NCBI RefSeq assembly: GCF_002930645.1
Contig: NZ_PSNW01000009.1
Location: 171,839 to 235,838 of the forward strand
Direction: 5' to 3'
Origin: Solimonas fluminis
GTDB lineage: Bacteria; Pseudomonadota; Gammaproteobacteria; Nevskiales; Nevskiaceae
DNA: 64,000 nucleotides
Both the position numbers and the translations under genes were made by a program. The notes beneath the pieces are model-generated. The model made no database searches. It worked only from the letters and a program-made list of their open reading frames with translations, and was not told where the DNA came from. Below, piece by piece: positions 55,587 to 64,000 of this stretch (its first letter is position 1; every line of letters starts with the position of its first letter).

Positions 55587-56183
55587 ATGAGCGTACTCGT
55601 CAACCGCCCCGCCCCCGACTTCAAGGCCCAGGCCGTCCTGGGCGACGGCAGCATCGCCGAGATCAAGCTGTCCGACTACCGGGGCAAGTACGTGGTCCTG
55701 TTCTTCTGGCCGCTGGACTTCACCTTTGTCTGTCCCTCCGAGATCATCGCCCACGAGAATCGCCGCAAGGCCTTCGAAGAGCGCGGCGTGCAGCTGGTCG
55801 GCGTGTCGATCGACAGCCAGTTCACGCATTTCGCCTGGCGCGACACCCCGGTCAACAAGGGCGGCATCGGGCCGGTCGGCTTCCCGATGGTGGCCGACGT
55901 GCGCCACGAGATCGTCCGCGCCTACGGCGTCGAGCACCAGGACGGCGTGGCATTCCGCGCCACCTTCCTGATCGACAAGGACGGCGTGGTGCAGCACCAG
56001 CAGGTCAACAACCTGCCGCTGGGCCGCGAGGTGGACGAAATCCTGCGCCTGGTCGATGCCCTGCAGTTCACCGAGCAGTACGGCGAAGTCTGTCCCGCCG
56101 GCTGGAAGAAAGGCGACGCGGGCATGAAGCCCACCGCCGCTGGCGTGGCGTCCTACCTGGCCCAGCACGCCAAGGAACTCTGA
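55587..56183 (+). CDS. Typical 2-Cys peroxiredoxin (AhpC/TSA family)
   Basis: 198-residue Prx1-type peroxiredoxin. Peroxidatic Cys49 in DFTFVCPSE, resolving Cys169 in GEVCPAGW, and catalytic Thr in FTFVC context. It reduces hydrogen peroxide and alkyl peroxides. The start MSVLVNRPAPDF gives the family N-terminus. Thioredoxin reductase follows 83 bases downstream on the same strand, suggesting a thioredoxin-driven system rather than AhpF. Confidence 0.93.
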   Translation: MSVLVNRPAPDFKAQAVLGDGSIAEIKLSDYRGKYVVLFFWPLDFTFVCPSEIIAHENRRKAFEERGVQLVGVSIDSQFTHFAWRDTPVNKGGIGPVGFPMVADVRHEIVRAYGVEHQDGVAFRATFLIDKDGVVQHQQVNNLPLGREVDEILRLVDALQFTEQYGEVCPAGWKKGDAGMKPTAAGVASYLAQHAKEL

Positions 56184-56257
56184 GGGACAATCGGCCCTCT
56201 GCGTTGTCACCTGGGGCCGGGCAACCGGCCCCAGTCGTCTTGCCTACATCCTTTTAG

Positions 56258-57220
<963 letters not shown>

Positions 57221-57317
57221 CCCCGGACACGGGACACGCGGGCGCGGCCGCAGGGATACAATCCCTGCGGCCGTTTTGCATTCCGAAGCGCCGGACACGC
57301 AGCACAGGAAAACAACG

Positions 57318-57926
57318 ATGATGAAGCTGTACTGCTCCAGGACCTCGCCCTACTCGCGCAAGGTGCGCGTCGCCATCGAGGAGCTGCGCCTGTCGGACCA
57401 GGTCGAGGAAGTCGAAACCGATCCTTACAGCCCGCCGCCGGAACTGCTGGCCGCCAACCCGCTGTCGCGCATTCCCACGCTGATCACCGACAAGGGCGAG
57501 GCCCTGCCCGACTCCGACCTGATCATCGAGTACCTGGACGCCAAGTACCACGGCCTGGCCCCGCTGCCGCGCGGCACCAAGCGCTGGACCGCGCGACGGC
57601 GCCAGAAGATCGCCCAGGGCGTGATCGACGCCGCCGCCGCCACCGTGCAGGAGAAGCGGCGCCCGGAAAGCATCGTCTACCACAGTTTCCTCGACCGCCA
57701 GGCCGCAGCCATCCGGCGCAGCCTGGAACTGCTCAACCTCGAGGCCCATGCGCTGCTGCAGGACGAGAAGCCCAGCGTGGTGGAAATCACCACCGGCGTC
57801 GGACTGGCCTACCTGGACTTCCGCATGCCCTACCTGGAATGGCGCAAGGAGTTCGAGGCGCTGGACCGCTGGTTCAGCGAGTTCGCGCGCCGCCCGTCGA
57901 TGGTCAAGACGCAACCGCCGGCCTGA
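57318..57926 (+). CDS. Glutathione S-transferase family protein
   Basis: 202-residue protein with a GST N-terminal thioredoxin fold (MMKLYCSRTSPYSRKVRVAIEE; SPYSRKVR is the active-site region with a serine pair) and an all-helical C-terminal domain. Conserved cis-proline in SRIPTLI and DSDLIIEYL for glutathione contacts. AGGA lies eight bases before the ATG. Substrate unknown. Its stop overlaps the next start (TGATG). Confidence 0.88.
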   Translation: MMKLYCSRTSPYSRKVRVAIEELRLSDQVEEVETDPYSPPPELLAANPLSRIPTLITDKGEALPDSDLIIEYLDAKYHGLAPLPRGTKRWTARRRQKIAQGVIDAAAATVQEKRRPESIVYHSFLDRQAAAIRRSLELLNLEAHALLQDEKPSVVEITTGVGLAYLDFRMPYLEWRKEFEALDRWFSEFARRPSMVKTQPPA

Positions 57927-58390
57927 TGCGTACCCTGCTCGCCCTCGGCCTGGCACTGCTGCTGTCCGGCTGCCTGTCCTTCGGCGGCGGCAGCGGCCGC
58001 TCCCGCGAGGAGGTCGAGCGCCTGCGGCAGACGATCGTGGTCGACGCACTCGGCCAGATCGGCCGCCCCTACCGCTACGGCGGCAACAATCCCGACGGCT
58101 TCGACTGCAGCGGACTGGTGCAGTATGTCTTTGCCCAGTCCGGCGTGAAGCTGCCGCGCAGCTCGCGCGAGCAGAGCGAGATCGGCAAGGAGATCGACCT
58201 GGACGATGCCGAACCGGGCGACCTGCTGTTCTACAGCTTCACCGGCGGAAGGATCGACCATGTCGCGGTCTACCTGGGCGATGGGCAGGCCGTGCACGCC
58301 CCGGCCAGCGGGCGCCAGATCATCGTGGCTCCCGTGGCGCAGAAGTACTGGATGCAGAAGTTCGTCGAGGCCCGGGACGTGCTGAACTAG
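57926..58390 (+). CDS. NlpC/P60 lipoprotein peptidase
   Basis: 154-residue lipoprotein endopeptidase. Signal peptide with lipid cysteine at 16 (ALLLSGCLS), catalytic Cys61 (DGFDCSGLV), His112 (GRIDHVAVYLG) and the third polar residue at His124 (AVHAP). Cleaves peptidoglycan peptides in the manner of Spr/MepS. Coupled to the GST gene by a one-base overlap. Its stop codon lies in the left end of a 59-base palindrome. Confidence 0.92.
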   Translation: MRTLLALGLALLLSGCLSFGGGSGRSREEVERLRQTIVVDALGQIGRPYRYGGNNPDGFDCSGLVQYVFAQSGVKLPRSSREQSEIGKEIDLDDAEPGDLLFYSFTGGRIDHVAVYLGDGQAVHAPASGRQIIVAPVAQKYWMQKFVEARDVLN

Positions 58391-58445
58391 GGCCTGTTAA
58401 CACCACGGCCGTCGCAGCGACGGCCGCGGTGTTAACAGGCCCTAG
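58387..58445. repeat. 59-base near-perfect palindrome
   Basis: Twenty-nine-base arms (one mismatch) around a single central A; the outer part reads CTAGGGCCTGTTAACACC. It lies between the convergent NlpC/P60 and thiL ends and has no T-tract. It can end both transcripts or be a REP-class repeat; a related string (ACCTGTTGAACACCATGG) occurs at 25771-25788 before mksE. Confidence 0.8.
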
Positions 58446-58487
58446 CCCGTGGGGGCGGCCTTGGCCGCTCCCCACAAGTCGGCGATC

Positions 58488-59423
58488 TCAGAAGTGCCGA
58501 TAGCCGCAGGCATCCTGCGGTTGCGTGCTGCCGGAGACGTCGACGCTGCGCAGCCCCGGTTGCGCCGTGATGCGCCCGATCTGCGTCAGCGGCACGTCCA
58601 GGCGCTGCTGCGCCTCCTCCAGCGCCTCCGGCGGCAGGCAGACGCAGAGTTCGTAGTCGTCTCCGCCCCGCAGCATCAGTTCCGTCCGGTCCGCCGCGGG
58701 CGCCAGGCCATTGAAATGGGAGGACGCCGGCAAGGCGCGCAGGTCGATCTCCGCCCCTACCCCGCTGGCGGCCAGGATATGGCCCAGGTCACCCGCCAGT
58801 CCGTCGGAGAGGTCCAGGGCCGCAGTCGCCAGGCCGCGCAGCGCCAGGCCGGCCTTCAGCCGGGGTTCGGGGCGGTCCAGGCGCCGGCGCAGCGGGGGCG
58901 GCAGGCCGGGTTGGTCCAGCAGCTTCAGGGCCAGCGCCGCGTCGCCCAGCGTGCCGGTGACGCAGACGAGGTCGCCCGCGCGCGCGCCGTCGCGGCGCAG
59001 GGCCTGGCCGGGGGGCACCTCCCCCATCGCGGTGATCGTGATGCTCAGCGGACCCCGCGTGGTGTCGCCACCGACCAGGGCGATGCCGCTCGCCGTGGCC
59101 AGCTCGCGCAGTCCGGCGGCGAAGCCGGCCAGCCAGTCCGCATCGGCCACCGGCAGGCTCAGCGCCAGCGTGAACCAGCGCGGCTCGGCGCCCATCGCGG
59201 CGAGATCGGACAGGTTGACCGCCAGCGCCTTCCAGCCGATATCGGCGGGCGCCGTGGCCTCGGGGAAGTGGCGGCCCGAAATGAGGGTGTCGGAAGTGAC
59301 CGCGAGTTGCCGGTCCGGCGACGGCTGCAGCAACGCGCAGTCGTCGCCGATGCCCAGCAGCACGTCGGCGCGCGCGGGGCTCAGGCCGGCGAAGTGACGG
59401 CGGATGAGCGCGAACTCATCCAT
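58488..59423 (-). CDS. thiL: Thiamine-monophosphate kinase
   Basis: 311-residue ThiL making thiamine diphosphate. GIGDDCALL with the metal-binding aspartates, TSDTLISGRHF, VGGDTTRGPLSIT and DLSDGLAGDLGHI are all present. Last gene of the rib-nusB-thiL cluster, six bases after nusB. Confidence 0.95.
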   Translation of the reverse strand: MDEFALIRRHFAGLSPARADVLLGIGDDCALLQPSPDRQLAVTSDTLISGRHFPEATAPADIGWKALAVNLSDLAAMGAEPRWFTLALSLPVADADWLAGFAAGLRELATASGIALVGGDTTRGPLSITITAMGEVPPGQALRRDGARAGDLVCVTGTLGDAALALKLLDQPGLPPPLRRRLDRPEPRLKAGLALRGLATAALDLSDGLAGDLGHILAASGVGAEIDLRALPASSHFNGLAPAADRTELMLRGGDDYELCVCLPPEALEEAQQRLDVPLTQIGRITAQPGLRSVDVSGSTQPQDACGYRHF

Positions 59424-59429
59424 GCGGGC

Positions 59430-59885
59430 CTACAGGCCTGCCTGCATCTCGGCACTGCGGGAACTGCGCGCCAGCTTGTCGAGCACGCCGTTGACGAACT
59501 TGAAGCCTTCCTCGGCACCGAAGGTCTTGGCCAGGTTCACAGCCTCGTTGACGGCAACCTTCCAGGGCACGTCGGGGCAGTGCTGGAGCTCATAGGCGCC
59601 GAGCAGCAGGATCGCGTGCTCCACCGGATCGAGCTGGTTCAGCGGGCGGTCCAGGTGCGGCGTGATAGCCACCGTCAGTTCCGGAGCATGCTCGACCACG
59701 CCGGTGAGCAGCAGGTCGAAGTACGCCGGGTCGGCACGGCCCAGGCCCTCCTCCTGTTCGCGAAACTGCCGGAGCAGAACCTCGGGGAAGGTCTCGTTGA
59801 TCAGCCACTGGTACAGCGCCTGTACGGTCAGGCGGCGCGCCAGGCCACGGCGGGACTGCGGCAGGCCGCTCTCGTTGCCGCTCAT
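59430..59885 (-). CDS. nusB: Transcription antitermination factor NusB
   Basis: 151-residue NusB. RRGLARRLTVQALYQWLI opens the helical domain; ELQHCPDVPWKVAVNEAVNLAKTFG is the family block and KFVNGVLDKLA its end. Acts with S10 in rRNA antitermination. Start MSGNESG overlaps the ribH stop by four bases. Confidence 0.95.
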   Translation of the reverse strand: MSGNESGLPQSRRGLARRLTVQALYQWLINETFPEVLLRQFREQEEGLGRADPAYFDLLLTGVVEHAPELTVAITPHLDRPLNQLDPVEHAILLLGAYELQHCPDVPWKVAVNEAVNLAKTFGAEEGFKFVNGVLDKLARSSRSAEMQAGL

Positions 59886-60373
59886 GCCAGGCTCCGCACG
59901 AGGCGCAGCATCTCGAGCGCCGCCGCGGCAGCCTCGTAGCCCTTGTTGGTCTTGCCCGGGCCGGCACGCTCCCAGGCCTGCTCGACGGTATTCACCGTCA
60001 GCACGCCGAAGCCTACCGGACCGCCGGTGCGCAGCTGCACGTCCATCAGGCCGCGGGCGCATTCGCCGGCGACGAAGTCGAAGTGCGGCGTATCGCCGCG
60101 GATCACGGCGCCGAGCGTCACCACCGCATCGGCCTCGCCGCTGTCGAGGATGGTCTGCGTCGCCAGCGGGATCTCATAGGCCCCGGGCGCGTGGTAGACC
60201 TTGACGTTGTCGTCCGCCACGCCCCAGTCGCGGCAGCATTCGCGCGCACCCTGGTCCAGGGCAGCGACGATGTCGGTGTTCCAGCGCGTTGCCAGCAGCG
60301 CGACGCGCACCCCGGCGAATTCCTTCTTGCCCGGCTTCTTCGGCGCCGCGTAACCGGTCTTCAGCTTCTTCAT
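59882..60373 (-). CDS. ribH: 6,7-dimethyl-8-ribityllumazine synthase
   Basis: 163-residue lumazine synthase. ATRWNTDIV, VYHAPGAYEIPL, LGAVIRGDTPHFDFVAGE with the catalytic histidine, and GPVGFGVLTVNT. N-terminus is a little lysine-rich (MKKLKTGYAAPKKPGKK). Two bases after ribB, four-base overlap with nusB. Confidence 0.96.
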   Translation of the reverse strand: MKKLKTGYAAPKKPGKKEFAGVRVALLATRWNTDIVAALDQGARECCRDWGVADDNVKVYHAPGAYEIPLATQTILDSGEADAVVTLGAVIRGDTPHFDFVAGECARGLMDVQLRTGGPVGFGVLTVNTVEQAWERAGPGKTNKGYEAAAAALEMLRLVRSLA

Positions 60374-60375
60374 TC

Positions 60376-61527
60376 CTACTTCTTCTCGGGAACCACGTAA
60401 TCCACCACCTCCAGGCCGAAGCCGGAGATGGCCTGCATGCGGTAATGCGAGGACAGCACGCGCATCTTGCGCACGCCCAGGTCGAACAGGATCTGCGCGC
60501 CGATGCCGTAGGTGCGCAGCATCGGCCGCGAGTCGTGGTGCTCCTCGGCGGCTTCCTTGTTCAGGGAGATGATCTGCTGCACCAGTTCGCGCGGCGCCTC
60601 GGGCTTGCGCAGCAGCACGACCACGCCGCTGCCCTCCTCCGCCACGCGCTTGAGCGCCAGGCGCAGCGGCCAGGCGAAGTCCTCGTGCTGCACGCCGAGC
60701 ACGTCCTGCAGGGTATTGCGGATGTGCACGCGCACCAGCGCCGGCTTGCTGCTGTCGATGTCGCCGCGGACCATGGCCAGGTGCACGGTGTTGTCGATCG
60801 AGTCCTGGTAGGTCACCAGGCGGAAGTCGCCGAACTCGGTCGTCACGTGGGTCTCCGCCACGCGCTCGATGGTGTGCTCGTTGTGCAGGCGATAGCGGAT
60901 CAGGTCGGCGATGGTGCCGATCTTGAGGCCGTGCTGGCGCGCGAACACTTCCAGGTCCGGACGGCGCGCCATGGTGCCGTCCTCGTTGAGGATCTCCACG
61001 ATCACCGCGGCCGGCTCGAAGCCGGCCAGGCGCGCCAGGTCGCAACCCGCCTCGGTATGGCCGGCGCGGGTCAGCACACCGCCCGGCTGGGCCATCAGCG
61101 GGAAGATGTGGCCCGGTTGCACCAGGTCCTCGGGGCGCGCATCCTTCTTCACCGCCGCCTGCACCGTCACGGCGCGGTCGTAGGCGGAGATGCCGGTGGT
61201 GACGCCCTGCGCCGCCTCGATCGACACGGTGAAGGCCGTCTTGTGGCTCTCCTCGTTGCGCGACACCATCTGCGGCAGGCGCAGCTGGCGGCAGCGCTCC
61301 TGCGACAGCGTCAGGCAGATCAGGCCGCGGCCGTAGCGCGCCATGAAGTTGATGTCCTCGGGCCGCACGCATTCGGCGGCCATGATGATGTCGCCTTCGT
61401 TCTCGCGGTCCTCGTCGTCCATCAGGATCACCATCTTGCCGGCCTTGAGGTCGGCGATGATGTCCTCGGTGGAATCCAGCCCGCGCGGACGCGACACGGA
61501 ATCGATGTTCGTTACTTTCTGGTTCAT
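60376..61527 (-). CDS. ribB: 3,4-dihydroxy-2-butanone-4-phosphate synthase with inactive GTP-cyclohydrolase-II-like domain
   Basis: 383 residues. Residues about 18-215 are an intact DHBP synthase ([39 protein letters not shown]). The remainder is a GTP-cyclohydrolase-II-like domain that has lost the zinc cysteines: the usual ECLTGD...RCDCG stretch reads [19 protein letters not shown]. So only the RibB step is expected; a separate ribA must exist elsewhere. This hybrid form is known in several gammaproteobacteria. ATGA overlap with ribE. Confidence 0.92.
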   Translation of the reverse strand: MNQKVTNIDSVSRPRGLDSTEDIIADLKAGKMVILMDDEDRENEGDIIMAAECVRPEDINFMARYGRGLICLTLSQERCRQLRLPQMVSRNEESHKTAFTVSIEAAQGVTTGISAYDRAVTVQAAVKKDARPEDLVQPGHIFPLMAQPGGVLTRAGHTEAGCDLARLAGFEPAAVIVEILNEDGTMARRPDLEVFARQHGLKIGTIADLIRYRLHNEHTIERVAETHVTTEFGDFRLVTYQDSIDNTVHLAMVRGDIDSSKPALVRVHIRNTLQDVLGVQHEDFAWPLRLALKRVAEEGSGVVVLLRKPEAPRELVQQIISLNKEAAEEHHDSRPMLRTYGIGAQILFDLGVRKMRVLSSHYRMQAISGFGLEVVDYVVPEKK

Positions 61528-62123
61528 GCTTCGTTCCTCGCGGCCAGCAGCCGCTCCAGGTAGCGCGCGATCTGGTCCACCTCGAGGTTGACCGGATCGC
61601 CCACCGCCAGACCGCCCAGCGTCGTATGGGTCAGCGTATGGGGGACGATGTTAACCCCAAACCGGCTGCCCTCGACCTCGTTCACGGTCAGGCTGATGCC
61701 GTCGATGCAGATCGAACCCTTGCGGGCGATGTAGCGGGCCAGTTCGGCCGGCGCCTCGAACTGCATGCGCCAGGACCGGGCCTCCTCGTGCTTGCCGACC
61801 AGCCGGCCGACGCCGTCGACATGGCCGGAGACCAGGTGTCCGCCCAGCGGCTTGGAGGGCGTCAGGGCACGCTCCAGGTTCACCGCCTGCCCTGCCTGCC
61901 AGCGCCCGGCCGTGGTCAGGTTCAGGGTCTCGGCCGACAGGTCGGCGATGAAATGGTCGTCGCTGAACTCCACCGCCGTCAGGCAGACGCCGTTGACGGC
62001 GATGCTGTCGCCCAGGCCGCTGCCCTTCAGGTAACCCGGCGCCTGGAAGCGCATGCGGCGGTCGCCGCCCACGGTCTCCACGCTGGCGATACGCCCGAGG
62101 GCCTCGATGATCCCGGTGAACAT
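61524..62123 (-). CDS. ribE: Riboflavin synthase alpha subunit
   Basis: 199-residue two-barrel riboflavin synthase starting MFTGIIEALGRI, with GDSIAVNGVCLTAVEF in the first half and its internal repeat GSICIDGISLTVNEVE in the second, and GGHLVSGHVDG. Dismutates lumazine into riboflavin. 14 bases after ribD. Confidence 0.96.
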   Translation of the reverse strand: MFTGIIEALGRIASVETVGGDRRMRFQAPGYLKGSGLGDSIAVNGVCLTAVEFSDDHFIADLSAETLNLTTAGRWQAGQAVNLERALTPSKPLGGHLVSGHVDGVGRLVGKHEEARSWRMQFEAPAELARYIARKGSICIDGISLTVNEVEGSRFGVNIVPHTLTHTTLGGLAVGDPVNLEVDQIARYLERLLAARNEA

Positions 62124-62137
62124 GTTCCCTACCTCAC

Positions 62138-63328
62138 TCAAGCCGGGTGCAGCGTCAGGCGCAGGTCCGCGCCCAACTGCCGCACTCCGGCAAACCGCCA
62201 ATTCAGTCGCTGCGACAGCGTCTCCAGGCCTGGCAGCGTCGCGAAGGGCCGCGCCTCATGGCCCAGGAAGCTCGGCGCCACATAGGCCACGACCTCGTCG
62301 ACCAGCCCGGCCTTCAGGAAGGCCCCCGCCAGGCGCGGACCGCTTTCCAGCAACAGCTCATTGACCTGCTTATGCCCCAGCACCTGCAGGGCCGCCGCCA
62401 GGTCCAGGGCGCCGCTGGCATCCGTGGCACAGACCAGGCGCTCGACACCGGCCGGAGCGGCGCCCTCGCCTGCGGTCAGCCACAGGCGCCGGGCACCCTC
62501 GGCCCAGACCCTCGCCGTGGCCGGAACCTGGGCACGGGTATCCAGGACCACCCTGTCGGGCTGCCGGAGATAAGGAAGCGTGCCTTGAATGGCACTGTTC
62601 CCCCCGGCAGGTGATGCCATGGATGACGTCACGGGGAGTACTTCCGCCCCTACCGTCGCGCCACGGACGGCGGCACCGGGGTCAGCAGGGAAACCACGCA
62701 CGGTCAGCCGCGGGTCGTCGGAGCGCACCGTCCCCGGCCCGGTCATCACGGCACCGGCCTCGGCGCGCAGACGGTGCACGTCGGCCCGCGCCTCGGGGCC
62801 GGTGATCCACTGCGATTCGCCGGAGGCCATGGCGGTACGGCCATCCAGGCTCATGCCCAGCTTCAGCGTCAGCCAGGGCCGGCCACGGGTCATGCGCGAG
62901 ACGAAGCCGCGGTTGAGCCGCTGCGCGTCATTTTCCAGCAGGCCGGACTCGGCGGCGATGCCGGCGGCGCGCAGCCGCTCCAGGCCCTGGCCGGAAACCA
63001 GCGGATTGGGATCCTGCATCGCCGCCCAGACCTTGGCCACCCCTGCCTGGACGAGGGCGTCCGCGCAGGGGGGCGTACGGCCATGGTGACTGCAGGGTTC
63101 CAGGGTGACGAAAACCTCGGCGCCACGAGCGCGTTCGCCAGCTTCGCGCAGGGCGTACACCTCGGCATGCGGCTCGCCGGCTCGCTGGTGCCAGCCCTCG
63201 CCCACCACGGCACCGTCCTTGACGATGACGCAGCCGACGCGGGGATTGGGATGGGTGCCGTAGCGGCCGCGCTCCGCGAGCCGCAGCGCGCGCGCCATCC
63301 ACTGCGCGGCCTGTTCCGGCGTGGTCAC
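62138..63328 (-). CDS. ribD: Bifunctional riboflavin deaminase/reductase RibD
   Basis: 396 residues. Deaminase domain (about 1-150): HAEVYAL and PCSHHGRTPPC zinc site. Reductase domain (about 155-390): LKLGMSLDGRTAM, TGPGTVRSDDPRLTVRG, LLESGPRLAGAFL. GTG start overlapping the nrdR stop (GTGA). Odd point: after GFPADPGAA an extra segment of about 30 residues (VGAEVLPVTSSMASPAGGN..., near 62555-62650) precedes YLRQPDRVVLD, not usual in RibD. Confidence 0.94.
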   Translation of the reverse strand: MTTPEQAAQWMARALRLAERGRYGTHPNPRVGCVIVKDGAVVGEGWHQRAGEPHAEVYALREAGERARGAEVFVTLEPCSHHGRTPPCADALVQAGVAKVWAAMQDPNPLVSGQGLERLRAAGIAAESGLLENDAQRLNRGFVSRMTRGRPWLTLKLGMSLDGRTAMASGESQWITGPEARADVHRLRAEAGAVMTGPGTVRSDDPRLTVRGFPADPGAAVRGATVGAEVLPVTSSMASPAGGNSAIQGTLPYLRQPDRVVLDTRAQVPATARVWAEGARRLWLTAGEGAAPAGVERLVCATDASGALDLAAALQVLGHKQVNELLLESGPRLAGAFLKAGLVDEVVAYVAPSFLGHEARPFATLPGLETLSQRLNWRFAGVRQLGADLRLTLHPA

Positions 63329-63849
63329 TTCTTGGGACGCGCGGCGGAGGCTTCCGCCTCGATCAGCGACATCTGCGAGCGCCGCTGCTCGGCGGTCGGC
63401 ATCTTCTGCAGCTTCTCGATCTCCTCGCGGAAGGCGTTGACGTCCTCGAAACGGCGGTAGATCGACGCAAAGCGCACGTAGGCGACGTGATCGAGGTCGC
63501 GCAGTTCCTCCATCACCCAGTCGCCCAGCAGGCGCGAGGGCACCTCGCGCTCGGTGGAGGCGCGGAGCTTGCGCTCCACGCTCTCGATGGCGTGGTCCAT
63601 CTGCTCGGCCGTCACCGGCCGCTTGTAGCAGGCGCTCTCGATGCCGCGGCGCAGCTTGTCCTCGGCGTAGGGCTCCGGATCGCCGCTGCGCTTGATGATG
63701 TTGGGCATCTGCAGCTGCGCCTTCTCGAAGGTCGTGAAGCGACCGTCGCAGGTCTCGCACTGGCGGCGACGGCGCACCTGGGTGCCGTCCTCCGCCAGCC
63801 GCGAATCGATCACGCGGGTGTCAGGTGCCTTGCAGAACGGGCATTGCAT
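63325..63849 (-). CDS. nrdR: Transcriptional repressor NrdR
   Basis: 174-residue ATP-cone repressor of ribonucleotide reductase genes. Zinc ribbon Cys3, Cys6, Cys31, Cys34; ATP-cone from about residue 48 (IIKRSGDPEPYAEDKLRRGI). About 20 residues longer at the C-terminus than E. coli NrdR (EASAARPKK). Lies between glyA and ribD, as in many relatives. Confidence 0.96.
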   Translation of the reverse strand: MQCPFCKAPDTRVIDSRLAEDGTQVRRRRQCETCDGRFTTFEKAQLQMPNIIKRSGDPEPYAEDKLRRGIESACYKRPVTAEQMDHAIESVERKLRASTEREVPSRLLGDWVMEELRDLDHVAYVRFASIYRRFEDVNAFREEIEKLQKMPTAEQRRSQMSLIEAEASAARPKK

Positions 63850-63877
63850 CGTCTTGGCGCCTTGCCCGGGTGACCGC

Positions 63878-64000
63878 TCAGGCGGCCTTCCTGACCGAGC
63901 CGTACACCGGGAACCCGGCGCAGAGCTGCTCGACCTCGCCGCGGACGCGGGCGATGACCGCCTCCACGTCGCCGCCGGCGCTCATGGCATCGACGATGTC
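63878..64000 (-). CDS. glyA: Serine hydroxymethyltransferase, C-terminal end
   Basis: Only the last 40 residues are inside the window, with an intact stop at 63878. DIVDAMSAGGDVEAVIARVRG... ending LCAGFPVYGSVRKAA fits the C-terminus of GlyA (cf. EVLALCARFPVY pattern), and glyA-nrdR-ribD is a common order. The rest lies beyond the right edge. Confidence 0.8.
   Translation of the reverse strand, partial: DIVDAMSAGGDVEAVIARVRGEVEQLCAGFPVYGSVRKAA

Noticed and set aside
60376..61000. Functional GTP cyclohydrolase II (RibA) domain
   Set aside because: The zinc-binding cysteines and surrounding signature are missing, so the C-terminal half is treated as non-catalytic.
61524..63849. FMN riboswitch for the rib genes
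   Set aside because: The genes are nearly contiguous from glyA to thiL, leaving no space for an RFN element inside the window.

Overview
The window reads as chromosomal core DNA of a high-GC gammaproteobacterium. The evidence is EF-P with the EpmA/EpmB beta-lysylation pair, the xseB-ispA...dxs and glyA-nrdR-ribDE-ribB(A)-ribH-nusB-thiL clusters, the small (4.5S) SRP RNA beside dnaX, and pseudomonad-style enlarged PstC/PstA permeases. Several DUF1329 proteins and a second-type TonB system (DUF3450-TtpC-ExbB-ExbD-TonB-TPR) would suit a Nevskiales/Solimonas-like organism, but that placement is inference. I see no prophage, transposase, CRISPR array or tRNA. Almost every base is in or near a gene, and the only non-coding stretch over 300 bases (34494-34816) holds the SRP RNA.

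Layout. 1-10.7 kb: two DUF1329 exported proteins, an ABC1/UbiB-like kinase, a small unknown protein, then a minus-strand operon for a TonB energy-transduction complex that ends in an unusual TPR-DUF1329 fusion. 10.7-19 kb: a hydrolase, a rhodanese, the EF-P module (efp, epmA, epmB), a FimX-like degenerate GGDEF/EAL protein, an MgtC-type membrane protein and HtpX. 19.1-23.3 kb: parE-parC. 23.3-31.3 kb: xseB-ispA, then an MksF-MksE-MksB condensin set between ispA and dxs, then dxs with its own promoter. 31.4-34.8 kb: an orphan encapsulated-ferritin-like protein, a deoxyinosine glycosylase, ybaB, dnaX and the SRP RNA. 34.8-40.5 kb: mrcB, a TPR lipoprotein, yoaA and tsaB, all on minus, with a REP pair between yoaA and tsaB.

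40.5-55.4 kb is dominated by phosphate. A DUF47-pit low-affinity system has a candidate PhoB box on top of its promoter. A minus-strand locus runs phoB, phoR, two pstS paralogues, a phosphate-type porin, pstC, pstA, pstB, phoU, with three PhoB half-sites at exact 11-nt spacing before the second pstS. Between the two lies aroG (DAHP synthase), preceded by a leader peptide rich in Tyr, Phe and Trp and an intrinsic terminator: a transcription attenuator. 55.4-58.4 kb: a 2-Cys peroxiredoxin with an OxyR-like promoter, thioredoxin reductase, a glutathione-transferase-like protein and an NlpC/P60 lipoprotein. 58.4-64 kb: riboflavin, nusB, thiL, nrdR and the end of glyA.

The most noteworthy non-standard items are: the aroG attenuator with an apparently leaderless leader ORF; a 268-bp nested inverted-repeat element filling the gap between DUF47 and pit and covering the pit ribosome binding site; the TPR-DUF1329 fusion inside a TonB operon; the condensin operon between ispA and dxs; and the orphan EncFtn.
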